A stretch of DNA of 64,000 bases, from assembly GCA_039096225.1 (NCBI GenBank), contig JBBPEB010000019.1, positions 320,501 to 384,500 of the forward strand, read 5' to 3'. Shown piece by piece: positions 1 through 13,280 of this stretch. The notes under the pieces are model-generated. The model worked only from the letters and a program-made list of their open reading frames with translations, was not told where the DNA came from and did no database searches. This DNA comes from Blastocystis sp. Blastoise (Eukaryota > Sar > Bigyra > Opalinata > Blastocystidae). The position numbers and the translations under genes are program-made. Position 1 is the stretch's first letter. Each line of letters opens with the position of its first letter.

Positions 1-49
1 TAAAACAATCTACTCCTAAAAAAAATTAGAATACAAAAGTACATAACAA

Positions 50-1099
50 TTACATATGTAAATACCTATATAATAATTTCCATTTCTTTTCAATTCCTAA
101 CCAATTAATTAAATATGTTTCCATCATTTTATTAATTAATATAGTTGTTCCCATAAACGTTTGTACAGGAATCATTCCTTCTAGAATATAATCTTTTCCT
201 ATATCGCCATAAATAGCACACATTTCGTTCTTAAGAACTTCCTTATTAATTGTATCCATTCCACTCTCTGAAATATATATAAATCCATTACAACGTAAAG
301 AAGTTTGTATATAATCTATATATTTATAATTCATATCTATAGATAATCGATTATCTGTTGCATAATAATCTACATATCCATAACGATAATTCTTGACAAG
401 TTGAATCCATAATCCTTTCTTTATAAAATAATCACGTAAAATCTCGTTCTTCTTAAAATTCACATAGAGAACAACATCATTATTATCTTCAAATCGCTTC
501 ATATTAAAATCTCTTCGAATAAGAATCTTTGAACATTCTTCTGGAATAGGCACCTCACAGTATTCAAATAAACTTAATAAATCAACTTGATCATCAAGGC
601 TCATAGAATCAACATCAATTTTCTTATTCATTAACGAATCAAGGAGCAATGGGACACAACTCTCATCATATGGATAATCCAAATATATACATCCATCCGT
701 TGTTCTTTGATCTTCATCAGATTGGGCATATATATAACTCCCTACTAAACTATTGGTAATTTTCTTTGGGAGAGAATAGATAACTCCACTATTTGTAAAT
801 CTAATATAGTCTATTTCATCCTTATCTTCATGAATACATTCTCTGCTTATTGATTCTTGGAGAAATGAAGGTTCTTGAATAATTGTCTTCGATAACTCTT
901 CATTCTTCATTTCATTTACTTCATTAGTACCTAAATAATGATTTAATAATCCATTAATAGAATCTCCTGAATGAATACAAAAACTAATTGACTTTCCTAA
1001 GATACCTACTAAGTCACTGATCAACTGTTCAAAATGAACCACATCATTCTGAACACTTTCTATCTTTGTAATATCAATATCTGAAATGTCTTTCACCAT
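50..1099 (-). CDS. BTB/POZ (T1/KCTD-type) domain protein
   Basis: Single-exon reading frame of 349 residues with its start at 1099 and a stop at 50. Around residues 97–190 the protein follows the T1-type BTB pattern: a strand pair (IRFTNSGVIYSLPK), a loop containing DGCIYLDYPYDE that matches the family's 'dG.ifiDrd...f' element, a helix with LLLDSLMNKKID, and a closing stretch DLLSLFEYCEVPIPEE like the 'EA.fy.lp' end of T1 domains. BTB domains self-associate or act as cullin-3 adaptors; which applies here is not shown. The remaining C-terminal half is not recognised. There is no intron, unlike most neighbours. The upstream flank is occupied by a miniature transposon starting about 50 bp before the ATG. 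Family assignment is by pattern only. Confidence 0.7.
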   Translation of the reverse strand: MVKDISDIDITKIESVQNDVVHFEQLISDLVGILGKSISFCIHSGDSINGLLNHYLGTNEVNEMKNEELSKTIIQEPSFLQESISRECIHEDKDEIDYIRFTNSGVIYSLPKKITNSLVGSYIYAQSDEDQRTTDGCIYLDYPYDESCVPLLLDSLMNKKIDVDSMSLDDQVDLLSLFEYCEVPIPEECSKILIRRDFNMKRFEDNNDVVLYVNFKKNEILRDYFIKKGLWIQLVKNYRYGYVDYYATDNRLSIDMNYKYIDYIQTSLRCNGFIYISESGMDTINKEVLKNEMCAIYGDIGKDYILEGMIPVQTFMGTTILINKMMETYLINWLGIEKKWKLLYRYLHM

Positions 1100-1156
1100 A
1101 TTTCATAAAAAAGATTAAAAATGAAATGTTTAACATAATCATGGAGCATCATTTCC

Positions 1157-1297
1157 AGCATTCGCCGTAGGCTACACAGGGTAGGGACTCTACCCCAGAC
1201 AATTTTTGTCCTACGCCTTGAGCCGCCAGAAGTACCCTTAAAACTGGCTCTTTTGGGAATTCTGTACCCCAGAAGAGTCTTCGTGGCGAACCCTGAT
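1157..1297 (-). mobile_element. hAT-like miniature inverted-repeat element, copy 1
   Basis: A 141-bp GC-rich block in AT-rich surroundings. It is flanked by exact 8-bp direct repeats TCATTTCC at 1149–1156 and 1298–1305. Its ends are inverted repeats (CAGGGTTCGCC at one end, AGCATTCGCC at the other), and the CAGGG/YAGNG-type tip with an 8-bp target duplication is the hAT signature. A second 141-bp copy in opposite orientation lies at 55183–55323. The open frame through it (1093–1308) is a by-product of GC content. No transposase is encoded, so movement would depend on an enzyme encoded elsewhere. Confidence 0.8.
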
Positions 1298-1327
1298 TCA
1301 TTTCCCAAATACTAAAAACCGTTCTTC

Positions 1328-1537
1328 GAGAAATTGACTATCGGTGTGTTTCCACTACTTTTTGCTGTTAACCTGATACTGCATTGTATTGGCTAATTTC
1401 TTCATTATCCAATAATATTACATTTGTCTTTTTTATGAAGAGTTATTAATTTATCATATGTTAGTAGTTCTATAAGAATAAGCGTCAATTAAAGCTATTC
1501 TTTCATTGGATGCTACAGAGCATAATCAAACTACAAT
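1328..1537 (-). repeat. 210-bp dispersed repeat, copy A
   Basis: Nearly identical, in inverted orientation, to 12592–12801: only about two substitutions are visible by eye (for example tgtattgg against tatattgg). It starts 30 bp after the hAT-like element. No coding potential and no clear terminal inverted repeats or target duplication were found. It contains the landmark strings GACTATCGGTGTGTTTCC and GGATGCTACAGAGCATAATC. Confidence 0.85.
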
Positions 1538-3582
1538 CATTATATACTCATGAAATAAAAAATATATAATAAATATAAAAATATAATTTTTTATGATATA
1601 TAACCTATAGTTGATTTTTAAATATTTAAAAAATATATTTTATGACTTTCTTTAAATACTCTATATAGTTGTTTTTTTATATTTTCATTAAAACTATAAA
1701 ATTAGCATTAAACTGAAGCATTATTATATAAATAATTGTAAACATGACTTGATAGAAGTATAAAAGCGTTTTATAGCAATTATATTACAAAAATACTAAC
1801 TATTTAACTACTTTCATTATAATGCACTGTAATTCCGTTATTTATTTATATTTTCGAGCTATTTTTGAGTACATAAATGTATAGCGTTTAATACATAGTA
1901 ATTTGTTATAAGTGAACAATTATTTAAAGAAATGAAAGAGTAATGTACACATTTATATTAATAACAGAGATTCAACTTGAAACTGATATCCTGTACTATT
2001 CATCACTATCTACAGTTTATGAATGAATTACAAAAGAAAAAACGAATGTTACAATTAATTAATTGTTAATGCATTGAAGTATAATTATATTTTATAACAA
2101 AATCAAAGAGATAAACACCTTAAATAAATAAATAAATAATATATAAGTTTTAAAATAAGATATTAAAGATAATATTTAGAATCTTTATTTAAAGTATAGA
2201 TTCAATGATTAAATAATCTAAAACTGATAATAATAGTATTTTAAGTGAAATACAGCTAGAAATAATAAAATATATTTAGAATGAATGGAATGAATACTCT
2301 TAAAGTATTATAAAACAATTCTAAAGATATCCTATTGCAATCTAGATGATAATAGAAACGCATGATTATAAAATTATGCTTTTAATATAATATTAAGATT
2401 ATAAAATTAAGATGTGTTGATTTTTTGTCTAATAAATTATTATATCAATTACCTAACACTTCAAAAGTATGCAGAAGGATCATTAGCATCCTTAATTAAT
2501 CCAGAATTGAGTAAATGAAAATATAAGCTAATGCAATTGTAATGTTGTGTCTACTTCATTTTGATAAAATATTAATATCACTTTTAAGTAGATAGCCTAT
2601 AGATATAACTCATGAGTGAATATCAACGTATAATATTGAAATATGACTGAAATAATACAAATTCTAACAAAGAAAAAAAAATCTTAAAAAATCTTTAAAA
2701 AAATACTTAAGTCAGGATTTGAACCTGAAGATTGTCTAGAATGACCCTCTCTTGCCATTCAAGCTTAAGTAAAGGTGATATACTGCATAAATATATATAT
2801 TATTTAAAATAACAACAATAAATATTACATTCCCAATTGCCATTCTTAGACTTTACGTACATATGTCTTTAATGTTAAAGCCAAATAATAATTCATATTA
2901 CATAGAATAAAATTGGGTATCTATATGATTCTATAATCAGGTTATCATAATAATATTATTAATAATAAATATATATATATATATACTTATTTTAAAACCA
3001 TTCTCACATTTATTATCTTTTATTTTATCAATAACTATATAATAATATATATATTATTTCTATTATTATTACAATCATCTAAAAACTCTATTTCTAAATA
3101 TTTTGGGCTTACATTTAAAAACAAATAGATAATCAGTATCATATAATCTATATATGTATAATAATAATAATATAATGATGATACTAATAATAATAAATAT
3201 ACTAAATTATTATATATGTTAACATTAATCAGATTTAATAGCAATAAATATAATAATTTTTTGATGAATAATAATAATAATAATTTGGTTAATGTAATAC
3301 TATAACTATGTATCGTTCTGTATATGTATTCAATAATAATTGTTGTAAAGGGTTTCGATGAGTACTTTTAGATAAGAAGATCGAAGGAGTAGATATATAC
3401 TATTAAGTAACATCAGCAAAATGTTCGATATAATTTATGCATAAATTGTTCATCAAGTTTAAAAAAAATACTTTTCCGAAAAATAACCATCATTTATATA
3501 TAATGTATTATTACTATTTCATATTCTATATATAATAGTATAAATAGAATTAAAATGATTCAAAAAAGAATACACTTATCTA
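1538..3582. other. gene-free AT-rich region
   Basis: No reading frame here has protein-like composition; the short frames on either strand are Ile/Tyr/Leu/Asn-rich translations of (TA)n and AAT runs. The only structured item is the tRNA-like segment at 2705–2770. A few stretches at 3300–3450 (minus strand) could be a last exon or 3' UTR of the gene at 3583–6915 but cannot be defended. Confidence 0.5.
2705..2770 (-). pseudogene. tRNA-like relic (truncated)
   Basis: On the minus strand the ends pair perfectly over 7 bp (ACTTAAG with CTTAAGT), and next to the 3' arm is a perfect T arm: 5-bp stem TCAGG/CCTGA with loop TTCAAAT, giving the B-box string GGTTCAAATCC. An A-box-like TGGCAAGAGAGG is also present. 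Only 35 nt separate the acceptor stem from the T arm, about 6 nt too few, and no 5-bp anticodon stem with a 7-nt loop forms. It therefore looks like a deleted tRNA gene or a tRNA-derived fragment, not a working tRNA. Confidence 0.35.
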
Positions 3583-6500
3583 TCATACAACATTAAATAA
3601 ATAAACATATATAAAGAAGATAAATAATAATAATATATAATAATCTATATAATAATTTATATATATATATACATATACGTAAAATGGTACATTTTGTTTG
3701 AATTCTATTCCACATCCTGAACATTCACATTTGCGATTAATCATTCGATACATTTCAGAATCATTTTTACCTTCTGAAATAGACTGAATACTCTTTCTAT
3801 TAATATAAACCATCGATGGGAACAAGGGAGTCGGTGTTTGAACATCAATCTATTTAATAATTATATATATATATATATATAATATTGTATTATGTGTATA
3901 CGATAATAACCTGTTTTAAAAACAGATAGACCAAATAATAGTAATAATAGCATCCTAATGGCAATATATCCTATATACTATAACTATTACTATTAATAAT
4001 ATGTATAATATATAATAATAATACATACTCTAAATAAGATTACCTATATATATAATAATAATAATAGTAATAATCATAATATATTTATAAAACGAAAACC
4101 TAAAAATATACAGAATATCTATAATAGTAATAAAATAAAAATAATATTTTATAATAACACAACAACCAATATATCTATATATGTAATTATCTATATACAA
4201 TAATTATGATTTTATATAATAGTGCAATATCTATAACCTATATATGTAAATAATAATATCATTATATTAATAAGATAAACTATATGAATAATAATGATAA
4301 GTATAATAATAAGTATAGTATTAATAATAATAAATAGGATAAATATAATAAAAATAGATATTAAAAATAAAATAATAAACATAATAATAATAATAATAAT
4401 AAATATATTAACCCAATTTTTGTTTTTCTTTGTATATTGTTTACATATTTCTTCATATTTAGAAACATCATTTTCATTTTCAGTCACAATATCTGCATAT
4501 TTATATTGTTTAATTGAATATTGATTTATTTTATCAACATCATTACTCTCTGTAATACATTGTCTATATAGAATATATATATAATAATAAGAATAATTTT
4601 TAAATATATATTGTTGATGAATATATAACTATATGTATAAATACTTTATAATTCTTAAAGCATGATTATTCATCCCTTCTTTAAATAAATATTTACTTAG
4701 CTCGAATTTATATATAGATATATCTAAATCTATTTCTATATATATATATATATAGTAGTATAAAATACTCTAATTTCATATAATCTATTATTATACTAAA
4801 AGAAATATATATATATATAATTATATACTTTTATCCTTACTAATCTGTAAAATATGTTCAATTCTTTTATTTATATAAATATACTCATTTTTATATCCAT
4901 ATATATTATAGATCTTCAAATTATTAATAAGAATTGTATATATATCTGTTAAAAGTATTTTTTCCTTATATTTAGGAAGAGAATCGCGGTTATTTGATGA
5001 AAATGATTGATAATGAAGAAACATAATAGTTTTTAAATATGTATATAGATCTGATATATACGAATATGTATATATAGAAAGAGAAGAAGACAGATGTTTT
5101 GATATATTTACTAAATAAATGAAATATATTAAATAATAATAAATAATGTTATTAACACAATAGTAATTTAAGTATAAAATAAATATAAATAGAATAAAAT
5201 ATATATATATATATAATAATAAATATAATAAAAAAAATAATAAATATAATATGAATATACAAATAGTAGATGATGATGGAAGAGAATTATGTTCATAAAA
5301 AGAATCAAAATATTGAATGTAATTATATTTTGTAAGAAGCTCAATACTCATAGACTCTATATATAATGTAATGATATAGTATAGATACATAGCTATTCTA
5401 CATACATAAACATATATATATCTAGAATAAAAAATATATATTATATATATATATACTTTCATTATGAAGTGTATTATTATATATATTCATATATTGCTCT
5501 ATAAATGTATTTATATGCTTAAAAGATGATGATGATGAAATCTGTCGAATCATATCAAATACACCTTTATTAATACTGTTAGATGCTAAATAATCACGGG
5601 AATGAATCGTATCATCTAACAAAAGTGGAGATTCCCATGAATAAGATTGAAGACTCATATAATAATATTGATCGATATCTTTTGTCTCCGCATCAATAAT
5701 ACCATTTGATATATACCTATATGAACAAGAAGAAGAAGAATGATAAACATATATATAATATATATATATATACATATTAAATAAACCATATAACCGTAAA
5801 GAAGACATGCTTTCAGCAAGAGGAAGAAAGATCTGTGAATTCCCACGGGATTCTTGGGTATTCCATGAAGAATCAACACTATATATACATGATAGAATAT
5901 ATAAAAAAAAAACGAAAATAAAATAAATAAATATACATATAAAGTGCTTTCATGTTATCTTGATCATTACGTTTATTTGTATATATATAAGGATCTGAAA
6001 ATATTTGAATATCTTTCTTTATATATATATATAACTATCGATATCATCAATTTCTTGATAGATTCCAGCCATCTTTTGGCGGTAAATTTCTTTTTCTTGA
6101 GAGGATATCATAACAGAATCATAAGGAGATAGTAAAGGTTTTCCTAAAGTATTCCTATTCCCGCGATTATTTTCATAAAGATATAGATTATAATCATAAA
6201 GAAGTGTTGCTAGATAAAAGTGATTTGTATATATACATATATCAATTAATAGAGAAATAGGAAGAGAAAGAGAGACTAATATAGAACAGAAAGGATAGAT
6301 GAAATAACCGTGGAAATAGAAAAAGTTTGCTTGGCTTCAATAAATACATATATAGTTAATGGAAGAAGATAATATTGAAATATAGGAATAGATGTATAGT
6401 TGAGGAAACACTATATATATATATAATTGAATAATAATATATATATATATGTATATATATATACAATAATATTAGGTAATTGAGATTTAATTTTAAGTTG

Positions 6501-6915
6501 ATTATATGTATTAAATAAATAGACTATATGTTGTTGTATATATTCATATATAGTAGAATAAGAGACAATATGAAGAGAAGAAGAAGGAACATTAGGAAGA
6601 GATAGAGAAAGAGATGAAATATGATTGGACCTATATATAAATTTATTAAGGAAAACCTTTTAATATTATAAAAACAATATATATATATATACTTATCGCT
6701 ATTCATAGATTTTAAGAATAAAAGTATATGTTTATATTTATAAACAGATTTTGGGATATCTTTATATAATTGAGAAATCAAGCTATTTTTTGAAAGATAA
6801 TATAGACTTAGAATAGTTTCATAGGAATCTAAAGGTTTATTACTATATTTTATCCAATTCCCATGAGAAATATATAAAGATGAATATAGTAATGAACATA
6901 AGCTTAAAAGGTTCT
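3583..6915 (-). CDS. uncharacterised intron-rich gene (exon model approximate)
   Basis: A series of protein-like exons on the minus strand, separated by GTATATA...ATATAG introns. Recognisable exons include 6520–6915 (LYKDIPKSVYKYKHILLF), 6060–6345 (LATLLYDYNLYLYENN; SQEKEIYRQKMAGIYQEI), 5815–5880 (IFLPLAESMSSLRLYGLF), 5470–5715 (YMSLQSYSWESPLLLDD; SINKGVFDMIRQI), 4640–4725 (YLFKEGMNNHALRIIK), 4390–4565 and 3675–3845. The last holds a C-x-C-x2-C cluster (CECSGCG). The helix-rich, TPR/solenoid-like exon YLFKEGMNNHALRIIK suggests a scaffold protein, but I cannot name the family. The first exon splices in phase to the aminopeptidase relic upstream (AAA|AAC), so both may be transcribed as one unit. 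The true start and end are unknown, and it may itself be decaying. Confidence 0.4.
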
Positions 6916-6974
6916 ATAGAGGAGATTAATACAAATATAAAATAATAATAATAATAATATATATATATACTTTG

Positions 6975-8171
6975 AAATATCTAGAAACACCAGCAAAAGG
7001 TAAGTAACTGTCTTGAGCTCTTACTTGTCCATCTAATGTCATTTGAAGATAATTCTCTATTAAACTCTTCATAGGAGTATAGCCCAAAGATAATAAAGCT
7101 CTTTATATAGTATTATTATTAGTATGATATAAATAATAAAAATTATTATTTTTACATATATTAAATATATATAATAAAAAAAAGAAATAAAATATATATA
7201 TATATTAATTATTTCCATAATCTATTCAAAATAAAATAAATAATTAATTAAATATACGAATAAAAATAAAATATAAATACCTTCTCTTCAGATACAACAA
7301 GTATGTATTAAAAATATTTATAATATAATTATATCTTTCAATAGCTACTTCTTTAGCTTCATCACGACCCTTTATATATAAACAGAAACATGTTCACAGA
7401 GTACAGGAAAAAGAAGAGGAGGTAATACTGATTAAAGAATGCATATATTTATAATAGATAATAGATACTATGATTATTATATATTAACAATATACATATA
7501 TAATTTTTTATAAATATGTATATATATAAAGGATATTATTATTATCTCCAAGAGAAGCTTCAACACGTTTAACTATTTGTTTATATCATTCTTCATCAAA
7601 TACTAGTTGATTATATATACTATATATATATTATTATTATTATTATATATAATCAGAAAATGTATATATAGTATAATGAATAGATTATATATATATATAT
7701 ACCTAAGAATAGTAGGCATAAATTAAATATATTCTAATGCTTCACCTTCTTTTTCAAATCAACCAAGAGATGCTTTTGTAGGATATAATCTATATATATA
7801 TTTAATATTGTAAATAAATAAATAAATAAAAAATAAAGAATTAAATAAAAAAAATATATATATACATACATTTCTTTAGGAATAGTACTGAATTGCAGAA
7901 CATAATGTTCTTTATTAATTCTATTATATAACTGTAAAAGAATACTGGCCACCATCTCTATGACTTGAGAAGAACAATTATGGAAACTAATATATATACA
8001 ATAGAATATATATATATATATACTATTTAGTAAATTGAATAACAAAAGAAGAAGATAGTTTTTGAGCTTTCATGAAAGCATTTACATCATTTTATACTAA
8101 TAAAAATATGTAATAATAATAATAATAATAATAATAATGATAATAATGATAATAATGATAATAATGATAAT

Positions 8172-8202
<31 letters not shown>

Positions 8203-9228
8203 CCATATCACTATGAAGTTTATACCATTTTCTTTTTGATTTTCTTCTAAGAATAAATTCACTTGACTATCCTCTTGAGGAATTCCCGTGAATATACACT
8301 TCTTTTTCCAATTAGTAGTTTTAATAACTAAAGGAATATTCCATCTATATAATAATATTAATAATAACATATAATAATAATAATCGTGGGAATATACTTG
8401 AATCATTGTCTATTTCTTGAGGATTAATAAAGAAACGTTCTTGAGATAATTCAAGTTACCCTATATATATATCCTATATATTATATATTATATATATATA
8501 CATTATTTTCTTTAATAATTAGAAGAGGATATCCCGTGGTTTTAATCCAATTATCTAAAGGTCAGCTACATCAATTCCCGCGAGACCAGAGAGATGTTTC
8601 CAAAGATTTTCAGTAGCGGCATTCTTATATTTAAATGTAGTTAAATAACTAGACATACCCTTTCTAAAAGCTTCTCTTCCTATATATATATATATATTAA
8701 ACAATTATTTCCTATATTTTATTGATTATACATGGAATATATAAATAATATATACATAAGTGTATATATATACCATAAAGTTATAGAGCATCCAAATAAC
8801 AGTAGCTCCTTTAGAATAACTGATTCCATCAAATATTTGACTGACTTCTTCGGGTCTATTCACGGTTATTTCTATAGGATGAGAAGACTTTATACAATCC
8901 TCAGATAAAGCACACATATTATTATCACTATATATAATAACACGTATAATAATATATAAAATAATATATATATATGATATATGTATATAATATATGTATA
9001 ATATATGTATAATATATTTATAATAACCATAATATATTAATAAAAAATAATAATATATGAAACACCCAAAATAATAATAATAATAACATATATATACGTC
9101 ACAAATGTATCAAGTATATGCCATTCTGGATGCATATGATCTAATCATATATATTCCATAAAAGAGGCAAACCCTTCATTCAACAATAAATACGTCCACA
9201 AAGTCATAGGGACTAAATCACCAAACCA
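6975..9228 (-). pseudogene. M1-family (puromycin-sensitive type) aminopeptidase pseudogene
   Basis: Exons match the M1 aminopeptidase core in order: 9098–9228 WFGDLVP...LNEGFASFMEY (the glutamate of NEGFA is the third zinc ligand); 8775–8920 ALSEDCIKSSHPIEITVN and IFDGISYSKGATVIWML; 8520–8690 FRKGMSSYLTTFKYKNAATENLW; 8400–8460 LSQERFF; 8215–8345 WNIPLVIKT; and 6980–7100 LDGQVRAQDSYLPF. The gene is broken. The 5' half with the HExxH exon is absent, its place taken by an AAT tract. In-frame TGA codons stand where Trp (or a neighbouring residue) is expected: FMEYI*LDH, SLG*FEKEGE and DEE*YKQI. There is a TAA after GEALEYI, and a frameshift between DVADL and NWIKTTGYPL near 8560. Intact genes nearby do not use TGA as sense, so these are lesions. 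Family identity is firm; the downstream boundary with 3583–6915 is uncertain. Confidence 0.8.
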
Positions 9229-9362
9229 CTATATATTATATATATTATAATTATATTAAGTATTGTTATTAGTAGAAGAATTATAATATAATTATAATTT
9301 TGAGTAGTACTTATATTATAAACAGAATTAATGATATATATAAAACATCTTTAAAGCACTTG

Positions 9363-10085
<723 letters not shown>

Positions 10086-12591
10086 GTAAATTGAAGTAAA
10101 ATTATGAAGAATTCCTCAAGAGATTGTAATTTATATTGTAGCTTAAGGATTTCGAACTAATACTATAAGAAAAAGAATAAAAACAATTTATAGAAAAACT
10201 ACTATCATAAATGAGGAAAGACTAGTATATAATGAAGTAGATGAATAATTATTAGAACTAAAAGATTTATAAAAATGGAAGTAAGACAATATAAAAGTGT
10301 TATGCTACTCAATAGATATAATAGAAAGATCTAAGAATATCATTACAATATACTATAGTAAAGAAAGTAAGAAGATATATAAAAGATAAACACATATAAT
10401 CTTATAATATGCTGTTAGAGAAAAATAAAAATAGACAAATATATATATAAGAAAATATTAATTATATAAATACTAAGAGAATATTTTATGATTAAAACTA
10501 AAATAAATATGTCATACAAACATATATGAAAATAAAAGGATGAATAATAGAATAATAAAGTCAAGATAATCTGAGATTATAACTCAATTTGTAAAAGAAG
10601 AAACTAATAATAGAAAAGAGAATGTATATGAAATAAAGCAATAATTCAGGATGATGTAATATAAACACAAAAGTATATATATAAAAGAATAGATTCATCA
10701 AAATAGATAGAGAACATGGTATAAAATATAAATAAAAAATGACTCATGTTTTAAGAAGAAAAAAAATCGTTAAAGAAAAATATAGAATAACAAGACCATA
10801 GAATGTAAATATATATATATATATAAACATATTTGAATAATTTTAGACAAAAAATAATGAATTAGGAAGGTATAATAATATTATAATAATAAGTTAAATT
10901 TTACGAATGACGTTAAAGAGTACATAATACACCATAAAAAAGAACATGAAAAGTAGTAGATAATTCATAGAATAAGAAGATTTGAGGATATTTAATTGTT
11001 CAAAGAAGACCATATATTATAAAGATAGTTTTATATGGATGAAAATTATAGGATTACAATATAATTAAATTAATCCAACATCAATAAAACAACGAATAAA
11101 TAGTTCACACGGTAATAACATAAAGAGATACACTATAAAAAAATTTATAAAAAAATCTTATAGATTATTTGGATTAAAACTAAGCAAATCAAATAAAATA
11201 TTATATATTATATATTTGTATAATAAATAATAAAAAAATAACAGCAAAAATGTATATATTTAAACAAAATTGTAAAAAATAATTATATAAAACATAATAC
11301 AGAATAAGTTCATAATAAAAATATTAGTTAATAAAGACTTGATATTAAAAAAAGTAAATGATAATATTAACAAAAAGAAAGTAGATAATATTATAAAAAT
11401 AAAAGGATATGTATCAAAATATACGAATAGAGAAAAAGGAATCATAAAGTTGGAGAAAATGAAAATGCATATGGTTCACTATGAATATCTATATAAATAT
11501 AAATAATTATTCTAAAATATAGTATATTAAATAATAAAAGATTATATAATAAAAATAATGTAATTTATACATTATAAGTATGCATATATAATAACAGTAA
11601 TAGAATGAAATATATTATAAATATATATATATTCATGTTATATAAGAGAATATAATTGAATTATTATAAAAATATTATTAAAAAAAGGAATAATTGAATA
11701 GAAAAGTAATAAATATATTTTTAATTGAAATATAAATACAAAAAAACTCAATCTATATGTATATAAATAATAGCTAAAAAGAATTTGAAAAATAAATATA
11801 ATAAGTAATAACGAAAACAATAATAGAGAAGAATAAGAATATTTATAAAAATCAATAAGTAGAAAAATATACAAATGATTTCAATGCCAACTTGAAAGAC
11901 AGTATATTGGTATCTATTGAGGACTGAGATACTATATAGATTAAGAATAGACGATTGAGAAACAATAATAAACATATATAAACAATAAAAATAAAAACTG
12001 AAGCAATGCTAACATAAAGATAGTTGTATTTCATTAAAACACAATTCATAGAGTAACATGCATTCCGTAGTTAGTATTCGAACAAGAATTAGCATCCAAC
12101 AACAAAAGTAACGCAATTAAGAAATGAAGTCAAACACTCTGAATGATGAAAACAATAATAAATAACTTCGATCAATTAGACTCATCATAAACAAATTTCA
12201 TAATGTACCTAGTATCAATAAATAACTGAGTAATAGAATTTTATCAATATCTTGACTTTAATGTAAAGAATTTATAATATTAGTCTCGATTTATCAATTA
12301 TCGTGAAAATATAAAGAAAAACTTTTTTTTAATATTTATGATTTCTCTTTATTTAATATTCATTAGAAAATATGTTTAGTGACTAGCTATACTTTGTTGT
12401 TACGTTAAAGAACTTTAAGCAATAATAGTTAAGTGATGCAATGGGAAACAACTCATTTTGTGATTTGTTGATATTTTATGTCTAGTCCAATATTATTCAT
12501 ACAACTTAAATAGTATACTGATAGTATATCATATCAAAAGAGTCTGTCTCTCGTTATTTTTTGTGAATCAAGTTGTTTTTGTTAATAAATT
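10086..12591. other. gene-free, A-rich region
   Basis: The plus strand is strongly purine/A-rich. The minus-strand frames are Phe/Ile/Leu/Tyr runs without start context, splice structure or recognisable motifs. I see no RNA gene, transposon end or tandem repeat of note. It could be old degenerate repeat DNA. Confidence 0.5.
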
Positions 12592-12801
12592 ATTGTAGTT
12601 TGATTATGCTCTGTAGCATCCAATGAAAGAATAGCTTTAATTGACGCTTATTCTTATAGAACTACTAACATATGATAAATAAATAACTCTTCATAAAAAA
12701 GACAAATGTAATATTATTGGATAATGAAGAAATTAGCCAATATAATGCAGTATCAGGTTAACAGCAAAAAGTAGTGGAAACACACCGATAGTCAATTTCT
12801 C
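12592..12801 (+). repeat. 210-bp dispersed repeat, copy B
   Basis: Inverted, near-identical partner of 1328–1537; the two frame an 11-kb interval holding the pseudogene region. At the outer edge copy B continues ctc|CCGTTCTTC, whereas copy A read in the same direction continues ctc|GAAGAACGG. That is the same 9 bp in opposite orientation, suggesting a small inversion at the boundary. Confidence 0.85.
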
Positions 12802-13280
12802 CCGTTCTTCAAGTTTTAATTTTTTATGAATTCTTGTATTTATTTTATTTTTGAATTATTTTATATGTTTTAATTTTATTTTTGATATTTCTTTAATTTA
12901 AATTACAAAGCAAATCATTAGCTATGAACTTTAAGATTCTAGAGTCTAAATGAAATGAAGAAAATGTCATCATTTTGTCATTTTCATGCTTTCTTTATTC
13001 ATATTAAGTTGTTCTATTTCATAAATCTAGAAATGATTTGTAAAATCATATATAAGAAATATGAATGAGTTATAACATCATTCTTTCCTTAATTATTTGT
13101 TAAGAGAGTCATTTTCTTGACAATACAGGATCCTTCTATGAAGAGAATAAGTTTGTTCATATAAAAAGTACATAGTTAATATAAGGATAACTAGTAAAAA
13201 AATTCAAATTGTTGAATGACGCTATTCAGTACTAACATAACAATAAAAATTAGTCTTCGAATATATATATATATATATAT
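12802..13280. other. intergenic, no gene seen
   Basis: AT-rich spacer downstream of TAF11; it contains a (TA)n run at 13261–13280 directly after the TAF11 stop. No coding or RNA signal recognised. Confidence 0.5.

Noticed and set aside
1093-1308. Short conserved-looking protein shared with 55162–55374
   Set aside because: The shared part coincides exactly with the 141-bp hAT-like miniature element; similarity is due to the mobile DNA and GC content, not to a gene.
8110-8200. CRISPR-like or satellite array (TAATAATGA units)
   Set aside because: Simple AT microsatellite inside an intron; no spacers, and the organism is eukaryotic.
7560-9228. Reassigned code (TGA = Trp)
   Set aside because: A TAA and a frameshift break the same relic, other Trp in it use TGG, and intact genes in the window never use TGA as sense.
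11748-12049. Overlapping minus-strand hydrophobic frames as a transporter gene
   Set aside because: Three frames overlap with similar Phe/Ile/Leu/Tyr content, the mark of A-rich non-coding DNA.
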